NCBI RefSeq assembly: GCF_954871325.1
Contig: NC_088777.1
Span: forward strand, 434,001-498,000
Direction of reading: 5' to 3'
DNA: 64,000 bases
Origin: Gordionus sp. m RMFG-2023
Lineage: Eukaryota; Nematomorpha; Gordioida; Chordodea; Parachordodidae
In this document: piece after piece, positions 1 through 12,308 of the stretch
How positions within the stretch are numbered: the stretch's first letter is position 1
Layout: each line of letters starts with the position of its first letter
Made by a program: the position numbers and the translations under genes
Notes under the pieces: generated by a model
Told to the model about the DNA's origin: nothing
Seen by the model: only the letters and a program-made list of their open reading frames with translations
Database searches by the model: none

Positions 1-41
1 GTTAAAACAAGAACGGCTAGAAAAGCAAAAATTACTTTCAT
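1..41 (-). CDS. Start of a secreted-protein gene (signal-peptide exon, runs off left edge)
   Basis: Read on the minus strand from position 41, an ATG opens a stretch coding MKVIFAFLAVLVL, a basic start followed by a hydrophobic core typical of a signal peptide. The reading is open to the window edge, so only 13 codons are visible. The gene would be transcribed leftward, away from and head-to-head with the micro-exon locus whose leader exon starts at 2921. The upstream sequence is A+T-rich with no clear promoter element. It may be another member of that secreted family, but this is inference. A chance hydrophobic ORF cannot be excluded because the piece is so short. Confidence 0.45.
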   Translation of the reverse strand, partial: MKVIFAFLAVLVL

Positions 42-664
42 GTTTTATTTATTTAAAAATAAAATAGTAAATTAATTTTAAAATTTAAATCTATTAAAAT
101 GATAAGTATATTTTAATTTCTGATGCAATTATTAAGAGTAATAGAATTAATTATTTTTATTTCGTAATAAAAAAATTATTAGAAAAATAAATAAGAAATA
201 TTGTTTTTAATTAAAAAAATGTCTACAACCTTTAAGTATATAAGGTGAAAGTTCATAAATATATAATTATAATGCTAAATATTGTAAAATTTTAAGTATT
301 TCTAAGAATTAATTAGATAAGAAAAAATATATTCTTATATAGTCAAAAAATTTTTAATTAACGATTAAAGTAGAGAAAGTAAAATATATTTTTTATATGG
401 ATAAATAATTTATAATAAGGATAGAAATAGGAAAAATTAAAAACAAATTAATTTAAAAGACAGGTAAGTCACTGAAACTTGGGAAAATTTTTAATATTAT
501 TTTTTTAATATTTTTTGATTTAAAAATAAGAAATATAATAGATATGGGTGGAAATTATTTGATATAATAATGAATTCAAAGTTTCATTACTAAAAAGTTT
601 TGAATTGTATTTATTTTTCTTGTGAAAATTTTCATAATTCTTTAATTTTAATTTATAAATGGTA

Positions 665-1243
665 AAGGCCTGTACTCAGCGTCTACATGAACGGGAGGTG
701 TAGGAACAGTTTGCATCCTATTTTTTTGAGAGGGATAGGGGATAGGCTGCTTTAATGGGGTAAGATAAATTTTTTGAAGGGGGTTATCTATTAAATTTTG
801 AAATGAAATAGGAAAAAATTTATTGCTGTAAAAATTAATATTTTTATTATAGTATTATTATAATACAATTCATCGACCAAATCTATATATTGCAAACAAT
901 CATACACATTGTTTTCCAAATAAACTATCCTTTTAAATGTAAAGGTTTAGATATTTCAGCGAGCTTATAATGCCATAATAATTAATTCATTGTAAATAAT
1001 GGAGGTTGTAATTGAATTTATTATCTAAAAATAAAATTCTTTATATTCACAAAATATCGATAGTTGGTAGTAGAGATAGATTAATTTAAGTTATCCTTTA
1101 TAAATTTTTTGAAAAGAATATTAATAAATAAATAGGTGAAAATAATAGGCGGCGGGAATTTTTTTAGGGGGGTAGGCAAAGGTTTTTGAAAGGGGTTTGC
1201 ATCCAGTGAAAATCCTGTCATGTAGACGCTGCCAGTGCTATAT
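665..1243. mobile_element. Short inverted-repeat element (MITE-like), about 580 bp
   Basis: Both ends carry the word GCGTCTACATGA in opposite orientation (left near 682-693, right near 1218-1230 as TCATGTAGACGC), each next to a related inner segment containing GTTTGCATCC. The interior has G-rich patches (GAGAGGGATAGGGG near 728, TTTAGGGGGGTAGG near 1162) unlike the surrounding A+T-rich DNA and no coding potential. This is what a non-autonomous DNA transposon looks like. No clear target-site duplication was found and the family is unknown. Confidence 0.45.
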
Positions 1244-2920
1244 TAATTGTTACTAAGTTAGGACTGTAATATTTTTTGTGAAAATTATCACAATTCTTTA
1301 ATTTTACAATAAAAATGGAGTATATTATTTAAAAATTTTAAAAAGATGTGCAACTATATTTAATACTACCAAGTTAAGAATATTAAATAAAATATTAGAT
1401 TATTAAGCAATTTATTTATATAAATAATGATAATATTGATATATGTATTTTTAATTAAAAATAAAAATAGTTCTATATAAATTTATATCATTTAAAAATA
1501 TTAATTTATTTATTAAAATTTGAATTTTTTTTTTAAACGAAAATAAGAATATTCATATATGTATATATATATGCTAGGAAAATTTTCTTATGCTCGCCTT
1601 AATATATCTCTGCAATAGCTCAATACGGTGAGTATGTCTCGATATATCATTTGGGTCTATAAGGTTAATTCCGTGATTGACCGAGTAATGATCATATCCA
1701 TTTTCATTAAGATTGTTATAACTTGAAAAAATATTAAATTTTAAGATTTTTGAGCGATCTCATATTTATTATTTTTTAATAAAAATAATATTTAAAAAAA
1801 ATAATATTAAAAATTTTCCCCCAGTTTTAAGTGATTTATTTTTACCCCTCCCCCCTTTCATTTCTACGAAAATAATTTTACATCTATATCTATTGTTTGT
1901 TTTTTTCGTATAGTTTTTTTTTGTAAAAATAATACATAATAGAAATTTTTAAGAAAAGAAGAACTCCATTAATTGAACACTCCCTTAATATGGTTTTTTA
2001 GTTTTAATCTTATTGCAAGAGATGCCGTTTGAGAAGAAAGAGGGCAACATTTTTTTTCAAAAATTATAATCATATACAAATTCTTAAAATCAATAGTACT
2101 AAGATAAAATATTTCTGAGTGAAGTGACTAATCTGTGCGTATCATGTATTTATATAAACATTTCATTTTTTTAATCTGACATTTCATATCTGAGCAATTA
2201 GTATTTTTTTTAAGATGATTTTATGTATTTTTTTTGCACAGTATATTTTTTTAATATAAAAAAGTCAATTTTATGCGGTGAGCTTAGCTTTTTGAAGAAA
2301 GATAACGTGTGGGAATATGTGGCTTATGTAAAGAGGATGGGTGTATAATCATCCGATATATTTAATAATATGTTTCTAATACAGTGAAAGAAATTTGAGA
2401 TAAGATTTCCTCTAATATTTTGTAATCTTTCGTTAATATATGAAATTTATAAGAAAAAGAAAAATTACTAGAAGCCAATAAAATAAATATGCGAAAAAAT
2501 GAGGAAAGGTAATGTGCAAGATAAAAAAAAGTTTACATAAGTAAATTTTAAAACATTTATATTATAACAATTTATATTATTATAGCACATATTTTTTTCA
2601 ACTTTTGGAAGTTGATTCAGAGAAAAATAAAGTCTAGACACAATAGAGTATTTTATTAATATCCTAATATATATTATAAATTTTTAACCCCTCCCTCTTT
2701 ATAAATTTTTATTTTGAAATTGCTTTAATAGGTGAATCATTTCTCAAAAATATATGTTTTTTTTATATTTATTACATTTATACCTCTCAATTAGTAGAAA
2801 TGTTTATACACATATTGTTATTTAGCCTATAATAATTCTAATAAAAATATTAAATAAAATATACATTATCATATTCATTTTTATTTTACTATTAATTTAA
2901 AAAAATAAATTTAAAGAAAA
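1244..2920. other. Intergenic A+T-rich DNA upstream of the micro-exon locus
   Basis: No ORF, RNA gene or recognisable element is visible. The stretch is low-complexity A+T-rich sequence with short poly-T and poly-A runs. The promoter of the gene starting at 2921 should lie in its right part, but no TATA box or initiator stands out from the background. Confidence 0.5.
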
Positions 2921-5900
2921 ATGGATACCCATTTTGCGTTTCTATCAGTTATCGTTATAATTCTTTCGTGTATTAATAGTAATAACCTTTATATTTTAAT
3001 ATTTATCCGAATAATCTTTTATTTTATTAGAAATGAATGCTGATCCAAGTATTGATCAATTTATAACACTTTAAAAATATTTATATTTTTTAATATATAT
3101 AAATTGACGACTGTTTTACGTCAGAAGATCTTATATTAGGATCTGGATTGGGCGAATTCAAAACTACAAACAATTACTCTCTACCAGAATGGAATAAAAC
3201 AGGTGAATAATTTATATTTTATCTTTATTGAATTTTGATCAATTTATAACACTTTAAAAATATTTATATTTTTTAATACAATATAAATTAACGACGGTTT
3301 TATCATCAGAAGATATAATATTCGGATCTGGATTTGCCGAATTCAAAACTTCAGACAATTACTCTCGGTCAGAATGGAATAAAACAGGTGAAAATTTTTT
3401 AATTTATTTCTATTATATTTTGATATTTATAACACTTTAAAAATATTTATATTTTTTAATATAACATAAATTAACGACGGTTTTATCGTCAGAAGATCTA
3501 ATATTAGGATCTGGATTGGCCGAATTTAAAACTACAATCAATTACCCTCCACCAGCATGGAATAAAACAGGTGAATGATATATAATTTAATTTTTAGTTA
3601 TTAAATTTTGATGATTTATACATTTAATATCTGAAACCCAGATGCTGATTTAAAAAATAAAAATTTTTTAAGTTTTTTGGCCTTTATAATATTTAAACGA
3701 AATCGAAAAGCAACATTAATTTTTATAATACATTTTAAAGGAAAAAAAACTATATAAAATTTTAAATTAATAAATCTGGAGAACGAAGGCAACAAATTTA
3801 AAGATATATTTCTTTTCTTTTTTTTGGTATAAGCACAGCCTAATATATCAATTAAATATTTATAACAATAGTTAAATTTATTATTAAATTACTTTTAATT
3901 TAATTTATCACTTTTATATTATTTTTAAAAAAAGGAACTAAACTAATACCTTATACAAATATAATTTTAAAAACATATTGATAATCTCAGAAATAACTTG
4001 ATATTGTTAATGTTTTTTCAATAAAATTATTTTTTTTATAAAAATCTATTTAGTTGGAAATTTTATGATTTGTAGGCATAATGAGAGTAAGCTATATTCA
4101 ATTCATATTGCAAGATATAAAAATATTAATTAATAAATTTATTATTTTCAGTGCGATTAAACTACACCTGCAAAACAGAAAGTATTTATTGATTTAAATC
4201 ATTTGCAATAAATTGAATATTTATTGATTAATAGTCGGTGACATAATAAATACCATAGCAGGTTTATCTATTAAATTTTCAATGGAAATTGTAATTGTAA
4301 CTTATTTTAATTTTTTTAATTGAAATTTACGGATTAAATAATATAATTGACCTCACAATATTTATACTTGCTTTTTATAAATAGAAAATGTTACCAATGT
4401 TATGCAAAGTAATTGTTTTATCTATGAGAATTAATATATATAATTTTTATAATTAACATAGATTACTTAACATATATTGACCATTACATCCTGAGTATGT
4501 TATTTTTATATTTTATAAGAATTTCACTTAATATTCACAATATTTGAAAATATTTTTAGCTCCAAAATTAGTGATTGGAATAAGTTAATTTAGAAAAAAT
4601 TATTTTTATATAATGATTTTAATTGAAAATATTAGGATTAGAAAATCAGACCCTTACTCTTAACCTAGGTATTATAATTTTAAATGATTAATTTTATAGC
4701 TAAATGTCAATATAGAACAAGAAAAAAAACCCAGAGGTTAAATATAGTATTTTAGATAAAGAAATAAATTATATATGTTAAAAAAATATAAATTATTAAT
4801 AATTCTATTGTAAATATTAAAATTTTTATAACTAAAATTAGATTATCTGTTAAATTTTAGTGAAAAATTATGTTTAACTTACTCTGATTAAGTTATTTAA
4901 AACAATTGTTATAATCATTAATTATTGAGAAATATTTTTCAATCAAAGGTAACTATATTACAATTTGATGAACCTTAAGAAAAAATCTTTAACCTTAATA
5001 TTAAATAGTGATAGATGTATAGAAATCGGGGGTTTTTAACAGGAAAAACCCTATTGTCACACAAACGTTTAACCCACCTACTCTTAGTTTTTTGGGAATA
5101 AACCGCTCGCTCCCTTATTTTTGTAAAAACTTTGTTAACAACTCCCTCCTCTCAATTTTGAAAATTATTTGAATGATTGGTTTGATTCTTTATTTATTTA
5201 ATTTATTTTAAAATTAAATTGTTACGAATAAAATATGCAATATGAATAATATATTATTTCATAAATATTAACCGTTCTGCTTTTTTCGTACAGTACAAGT
5301 CGATTTAACGGATGAGTTATAAATATGCCCTTAGTTGATTACCTGTTGATCTAATGTTATTCATCTTTAGATTATGGATATTTATTAATCAAGATTTGCA
5401 CACTAAACGATAACACATGTGGCTTCCTATAACAATACGGGGAATTATTTTATACAATTATTTGCATCCTTCTACAATGCATTCTACTTTCCTTAGATTT
5501 CTTTATCTCATATAGTGTACCTTAAAAGCAAAGGCATTTAATTTGTTCTACCCTAATAAATTTCCTTTTCCATTTGTCAATATTAAAAATATATTATTGT
5601 ATCACACTTTTCAATTGCATCTAAGATTATTTCCATATATTATTCCTTTGATTAAACATTAATCTATTAATTATTAAAAAATATACAAATTGCAAATTCT
5701 CAAATAATTATTAAATCTAAATCATTCAGTTTATTGTTTTGTCAGCGTTATTCTCCTATGAACAAATTAATTTATTTTCCATTAAATATATTATATTTAA
5801 TAATGGATATTATTTTAAAATGCAGATATGACTTTCACTCTTTTTTCAAATAGACTTCTTCCAAATTTAAACAAAACTGCATAATGAAAATAATATTAAA

Positions 5901-6952
5901 ATCTTTTCACAAACTAAAAATTCAATAAGGGTCAGTAGTAGAAAATTCTTAGTATACATTTCTTCTTTCTTTTCTCAGTTATTCTTTTATTTCTCATCAT
6001 TCTCTCATTTATTATTTTGTGGTCTTATATATTCTAAATTTACAATAATTTGATCAAATATAAACTAGTTATAATTTGTATTATCATCTTATTATCAGTT
6101 TAACAACATTTTAATATTTTTTTATATATAGTAAGAGATATTACAGGACGCATGTTTAAATCAAGTAGATTTTTATTTCATGAGCATTGAATATTAATTA
6201 ATACGTAAAACGCAAAGAGTTTGGTTTATATCTTATAAAATTGTCATCTATATTTTTAATATTCTTAATTATATAAAAGATAAGAGACAAAAACTACTAG
6301 GTAAATAGATTTTTCTTTATAAAAATTTTATTGATATACACTCTATTAAAATGAATATTATACTCAAATCGAATTATTTATTGGCTTTGGTCAGAATTTT
6401 GATCATGAATAAAATAAAAATAATTGATCAAACGTGTTTGTAAAATATAGATCGTTTAAATGGCACCACAGTAATTTCCATAGGTAATCATTTGAAATAA
6501 ATTATTATAAATTGTATATAATTATAAACCTATAATTTAGTTTTTACGCATATTAATTTTTAGACTATTTTTTTTTGACTTAAAAAAATATATAGCATAA
6601 CACTTTTTAAATTATAATTTTATTAGAAAACTCAAGCAATATATAATATATTTTATCTTAATCTTAGAAAAAACCGAAATATTCCGAGAATCAGGCATAT
6701 ATATATAATTTAATTTAATAGAATCCCTAATATTTAAATGATATTTTAGCATCCTGGTATATCGGAATTATATCATCTAATAGTAAGAAAATATATTGTA
6801 AAGAATGATCAATTATTCTAATATAAAATGAATAATTATATTTTAGATTCCAAACCATATTTTCTACAGCATAATGGTATATCAAATAATATTATATTTT
6901 AGAATTCCATTTTTTATGGGTCCCTTTATGTCATTTTTATTTGATTTGTTGA
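2921..6952 (+). CDS. Micro-exon-gene-like secreted protein, unit 1 (with signal peptide)
   Basis: Proposed 20-exon gene coding about 253 residues. Exon 1 (2921-2978) encodes the signal peptide MDTHFAFLSVIVIILSCIN. Then come an 18-nt exon (3031-3048), three 78-nt exons (3125-3202, 3310-3387, 3493-3570) and micro-exons at 4054-4086, 4152-4181, 4235-4261, 4385-4408, 4462-4494, 4560-4583, 4636-4668, 4716-4736, 6132-6164, 6280-6300, 6451-6483, 6668-6694, 6750-6782 and 6847-6876. The stop-bearing exon is 6903-6952. Every junction is phase 1, every internal exon is a multiple of three, and the exons sum to a whole number of codons. Introns are GT-AG except a possible GC donor after 6694. Encoded steps include GNFMICRHNE, RLNYTCKTE, NYLTYIDHYIL, RLENQTLTLNL and SWYIGIISSN, ending in a hydrophobic tail. 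The architecture matches flatworm micro-exon genes; no sequence family is recognised. Single exons could be wrong, but most are supported by the two downstream units. Confidence 0.75.
3053..3609 (+). repeat. Three tandem copies of a ~185-bp intron-plus-exon unit (78-nt exon triplication)
   Basis: Three head-to-tail copies each contain an A+T-rich intron part (TTTATAACACTTTAAAAATA and on) followed by an acceptor CAG, a 78-nt open exon and a donor GGTGAA. The exons are 3125-3202, 3310-3387 and 3493-3570. Their peptides begin DLILGSGLGEF, DIIFGSGFAEF and DLILGSGLAEF and all end in WNKT. Copies 1 and 3 differ at 7 of 78 bases, two silent and five changing the residue, with no indel and no stop. 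Frame and splice sites are kept,, so these are in-frame duplicated coding exons. They could be spliced together or chosen one at a time. Confidence 0.9.
4737..6131 (+). other. Long intron of micro-exon unit 1
   Basis: A+T-rich, with one G+C-richer patch (about 5030-5170) that resembles repeat debris. One further candidate micro-exon (4842-4859, coding YLLNF between good splice sites and in phase 1) lies here but has no counterpart in units 2 and 3, so it is left out of the gene model. Nothing else is seen. Confidence 0.4.
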
Positions 6953-7488
6953 CTATTTAAATTATATTTAATGATCAGGAAATGATATTTTTTAATTTAT
7001 TTGTTGTAACTCACGTGAGGGGGTCGAGGATAAAGGAGTGGCAGAGGGTTTATATTTATTAAATTATATATTAAACTGTGGGATTAGTTTAAGTAAGGGT
7101 CGTTCAACATTGAACAAATATCGTTAGGTTTAATAAGACCATCAAGATTAATTAATATTTATTTTTCGTTCAATTATATTCATATCTATAATTCATAATT
7201 TATTATCATTAGTAAAGTATTAAAATTATTAGATCAAAATCTTAAATAACTCATCAATGATCAATCATTCTTTATAAATTAAAAAAACTTTTATATACTA
7301 TAAATTAAATTCAAATTTCCATACCCAGTTAGGGCCTTACTCAATGTTTTATAAATTTTAGTAATTCTATTAGATATTTGTTAAATATTAGTCAAAGATA
7401 TGATAGAACTCAAATTCAATTATTATTTTTTAAATCTATATACCTTTGTATTTTAACATTTACCTAAAAATTTATTTTATCTCATTAG

Positions 7489-10400
7489 CCATGGAAGTCG
7501 ATTCAAGTAAATAGTTTATTAAATATTTTTTTTAGATATTGTTGTATGCATCTTTTAGTTTTATAAGAGATTATTCATTTTCTTAAAAACAGCCCTTTAA
7601 TTTTGTCAAAGAAAAAAAAAATCTTATCTGATATCTGTAAATAAAATTTATTGTATATCCTTTTTATTATTAGTAATAAATGATATAGCAAAGTATAAAG
7701 GTATCACAAATTGGCAATTGAAATATATTTTTTATATATTATTTATTAAAAATTTTAATAAATTTAATAAACCTAAATTTTATAAAATCATTATTTCATA
7801 TTTTTTTATTTCTTCACTAATTTTACCAAATTTTTTTTTTCTTCTTTTAAAAAAATTACATATTATTTTTGTTAATTATATAGAAATACTTTGAAATGAA
7901 AATTAATATTAAATTTCTTTTTGTATTTTTTTTAAACTTCTAACTAATTCTTCCCCATTTTTTTTAACTTGATGATGAATTCTTTAAATAATAAAGAGTA
8001 AGTAAGATTATCTTGATGGGACACAAATATTGTCTTTATATTTATTTGATTAGATAGGATTAAAATAATGGAAGCATATTTAAAAAAAATTTTATGTTAA
8101 TTTAATTGTAATGTGGGTTCTCGTTAGGATAAAATTATATGCTTATTAAATTATAAATTTTTTAAATATTTTTCTTTACTATCAAATGTTCATATTGTTT
8201 CCTTTAACATCTAATTTTTCATATGAATTTGCTAAGGCAAGAGGAGGGGGAATTTGCATTAATATTAATGGTAACTATATCTTTTACTAAGTTATCACCT
8301 TTACCCTCATAAATTAAGTGTTCCTACCTTAGTTTTCATAGACTTGTAGAAACTCATCTCCGCCAAAATACATGACCCAAAGAATAGGTTATATTTTATG
8401 CAGAGAACATCTATATTTTGCTCATTCGATAAAAACTTTCCTCTCCCGATGATTTTACTTAATATTTAGTTCAGTATTATTTACCTTTTATTAAAATGAT
8501 AGTCTTACATAAGGAACTCAAAATTTTATATTTTAATGAAATATAATTTATAACTATGTTTAATTTTTAAAATATTTTTAAAAAAATATCTAGATGACTA
8601 TATTATAATGTGCATGATAGAAACACCTTACTATACGAGTAAGCGACTTTTAATTTATATTGCTTTATATAAAATATTTAAAAAATAATTTAGTAGATAC
8701 CATTTGCAAAGCGGAAAGTATTTCATTTTAAAGATAACTAAAAAAATATTATCTTTTCCAATGTAACTTCATTAATTATTTCTAGATGGCGATATTATAA
8801 TAGTAACAGGTCTGTCAATTAGTTGTCACGAGATGTGTTGCATTGCATAATATTATATAATATTTTATTACAATTTAAAAATATTTTATAATGTTACTAT
8901 TTAATATTTACGGTATATTTGAAAAAAAAATATTTAGGAGATATTCAAAACGCTATAAAAGGTATTATAAATATATATATATTTTTTAATTAAATTATAT
9001 TTCTATTTCTACTAGATTACTTTAGTAATATAAGTATTTTGATGCAAGGTATATTATTTTCAATTTAAAAATCTTTTAATTATTTGCTATGATATCCTAA
9101 GATTCGACTTTGTTGATCGGAATAAGTAAATTTTACTATGATTATTTATGTAAAAATTATAATTGAATAAATTAGGAATGCCTAACGATAGCCTCACTTT
9201 AAACATAAGTAATAAAAATTTTAGATAAAATATTTAAATAGCATATTTTTAGAACAAAAATCCAGAATGGGAAGTAAAAAAAAAATTATTTTACATAATA
9301 ACGGAAGTTTTATATCCAAACAAATTGTATGAAAAAAATATATTGTAATGTTTATTGATATTATTGTTAGTTAAAGTATTATTCACAAAGTATTCTTATA
9401 TGGAATCCCTTTTTTTTGATAATATAGATGATTTCATTGGATTTCATATCATATAGCTTTAAAATTATTCTTGGCAATTATAAAATTTCCTTATTTATAA
9501 TAATTTATGAATTAAATTTTAGTTTGTATTTGTTACTACTTGTAGTAATTTATTTTATTTACCTTGTAATAATTTATATTCCTTTACCTTTATTCTATCA
9601 ATTGTGGCCCGAAACCTATTTTATCCTATATTTTCTAATTTTTACAATATATATCTTTATATTAAATGATTAAAAATAAATAAACAAGAATAATCTAATA
9701 AAAAAACATATCGATTAATTACAAATAATAAAAAATCTATTTTAATTTTTCCCGCGTCTAGAAAAATAATAAATTAAAAATTATAATAATAGATAACCAA
9801 ATTTAGGAACATATTCATCGAATAAAACAAAAATTAATACAAATATCACAGCAATATAACCCTTCAGATTTTTTTTAAAATTTTTAATAAAGTTGCCTGA
9901 TAATTTATTGAGATCTGTATGGCAGAATTCTTTTCATATTTTGCAGAATTCATATTTATGATATAATTTTATATTCATGAAGATTTATTAATTAAAAATA
10001 TTTTTAATAAAGTTAAAAAATACATATTTTTGAATTCACAAAAGAAAGAAAGACGAAAGAGCCTTCCTATCAATTAGTCATAAGAGCAATAGAAAAACAT
10101 AATTTTTAATAATAAATTTATAAAAAATAATTTTTTTTTATTAATTAAAAATAGAGCAAAAACGCAATCAGGCGGCTTCCATCGTGATTACTGATAGTTC
10201 AATTTCTGGATGAATATGCCTGAATTCTTATTTTTGAATTCGTGCAAATAGAAGAGTGAGCGGGGCTGCCCCAACCAATTAATATTAGTCGATCTTAAGA
10301 GTGGCCGAATTTCGGTGATTGTATATTAATTTCTATTTCCCATTTTTGCTATATTAGATTTAATTGAATATCAATTTTTTCCAAGTTTTTTGAATTTCCT

Positions 10401-11556
10401 TTCCATAGGTCTTAGATAAATTCCTGAACTAACAAGATTGTTTATAAATATTATAAGATGATATTAACAATTCCAAATCAAAATCCAGTCAAAATGTAAT
10501 ATATATAAAATTAGGACCATGGTTATATGATCATTTGATCTTATAAATTTTGATAATAACATGGTTTTACAATTTATATTTATGATTATTTTTAAAGTTC
10601 ATTAGCACAATAATAAGAATGAACGAATAATTTGTGCGATAAAGTAATATATCGTAAATAAGAATTTTGTAAAATTTTGCGTTGTAATTAATAAAACAAG
10701 TTTCATAATTATTATTTATAATAATTTCATTAATATGCTATATAAAACGACTTAATTTTATAAATATAGTGAAAGAGAGAACATTTAAATCAAGTAGATT
10801 AATTTTACCTTTTTTAAATAATAATAATATTATCTACTGTTAATCGAATCCACATGAATATTTAAATGTAAAATTAAAATTTTAAAATTATTTAAATACA
10901 TTTTCAGTCAATTATAATTTAAAATTGTAAAAAAATTATATTTTAAAAAAAAATCTACTTAATATAGTGATAACGAAAGATTTGGGTATAATTTTATATA
11001 TTAATTTATATTTATTTTTAAAATCTTAATCAAAAATCCAATGTTAAAAATAAAAATTAAAATAAATGTTATGTATTTTTATTAAATCTAGAACTTATAG
11101 AGAACAGCACCCTAATTATAACTTTTGGTATTCATATTTAGATCAATTTCTAAGCACATAGATTTTTATACATTTTTTTAAAATTATTAGAATAATCATA
11201 CTAAATTTAGACTTGCTTGGGATAGGAATATCAAAAAAATATATATTATATAATTTTACATTTTAGGAAACAAAACGTTTCAAGAACCCAGTATGCAATA
11301 TATTTTATATAATAAAAATTACTAATAATAAATAATATTATTATAGTTTTCTCGTATATCAGAATTATCAATAATGAAAGAAGTAACAAAAAATAAATAA
11401 ATAGCTAAAATTTAACATCATTTCAAAAAATATTTTTAAAGTCGAACCATATCTTCTACAGCAAAATGGTATATCAAATCAATATTTTATATTTTTTATG
11501 TAGAATTGCCTATAAGATTTATGTTTATTATCATATCTGCTTTCCCTATGCTTTAG
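7489..11556 (+). CDS. Micro-exon-gene-like protein, unit 2 (no leader exon found)
   Basis: Fifteen exons aligned one-to-one with unit 1: 7489-7506, 8594-8638, 8694-8717, 8786-8809, 8938-8961, 9102-9125, 9176-9208, 9253-9273, 10770-10793, 10968-10985, 11092-11127, 11267-11290, 11347-11382, 11442-11468 and 11504-11556 (stop). All are phase 1, with internal lengths in multiples of three and GT-AG borders. Peptide matches to unit 1 include DTICKAE with RLNYTCKTE, STLLIGI with PKLVIGI, MPNDSLTLNI with LENQTLTLNL, FSYIRIINNER with SWYIGIISSN and EPYLLQQN with SKPYFLQHN. The terminal exon encodes a hydrophobic tail, LPIRFMFIIISAFPML. The counterpart of unit 1 exon 4385-4408 seems lost: a similar sequence near 8890 has no acceptor. 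No signal-peptide exon was found between 6952 and 7489, so the unit is either spliced from the unit 1 leader, has an unrecognised first exon, or is not expressed alone. Confidence 0.62.
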
Positions 11557-12308
11557 AGTGTATACAGTAAATAATTGTAAAAATTAAATTTAAATAGAGG
11601 TTATCTTAAGTAAGATCATAATATTAAGAAATAGTGATTTACTAATATACAGCGGCAACGGACCACCGGCCCAAACGGAGAGAGCAGTTCAACATCCGCC
11701 CTGACCTTAAATTGCTATTCAACTCATTAAGCCTTCTCTCTCTCATTTTAAAACTAATTCATCAAAAATTTTAAAAATAAATGATAGAAAAACTTTTTTT
11801 TACTTAGCCATTTTTAAATAGGTTTTGTTATATATATATAAGTAAAAAGTGCATTACTTTTAACATTTCATTTCTTAATATTGAGACCTAAATTATAATC
11901 TAACAATTATATTAATTTTTAATTGTCTTTTATATGGGTTATATATTTTAAATGTATCTAGCTTTTCAAGAAAGTTAAAATTGAAAATTATTAATTTCTA
12001 AGCAAATTTTTGATAAATTATTGTTATTTAAAAATTTTGTTTTAAATATTTCATCCATTAGTTTTGTCCTAATTGGACTAATCAGATATGTCAAAATTAG
12101 GGATTGATCTTGGAATATTGGCCAATAATAACTTTAATTTAAGTTGTTCTTATAAATACTATATAAATTTAATCAATACTATATAAAACATAGAATAATA
12201 TAATTGTTCTAGTGTTATAATATAGGTCAATTAAAATATTAAGTAACTATGACCTATATGTAAAAAACATAAATCTTTTATGCATTACTTTATTTCTAAT
12301 TTTATTAG

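Noticed and set aside
3053-3609. CRISPR array or satellite as explanation for the 185-bp repeats
   Set aside because: Each copy holds an open exon with conserved splice sites, the spacing is wrong for CRISPR, and the setting is eukaryotic.
4842-4859. Extra 18-nt micro-exon coding YLLNF
   Set aside because: Splice sites and phase fit, but there is no counterpart in units 2 or 3; left out of the model.
6982-7060. ATG with short hydrophobic run (MIFFNLFVVTH) as leader of unit 2
   Set aside because: No donor leaves phase 1, which the following exon requires.
9428-9673. 81-codon hydrophobic ORF
   Set aside because: Lies in an intron of micro-exon unit 2; composition is that of A+T-rich noise (I, L, Y, F).
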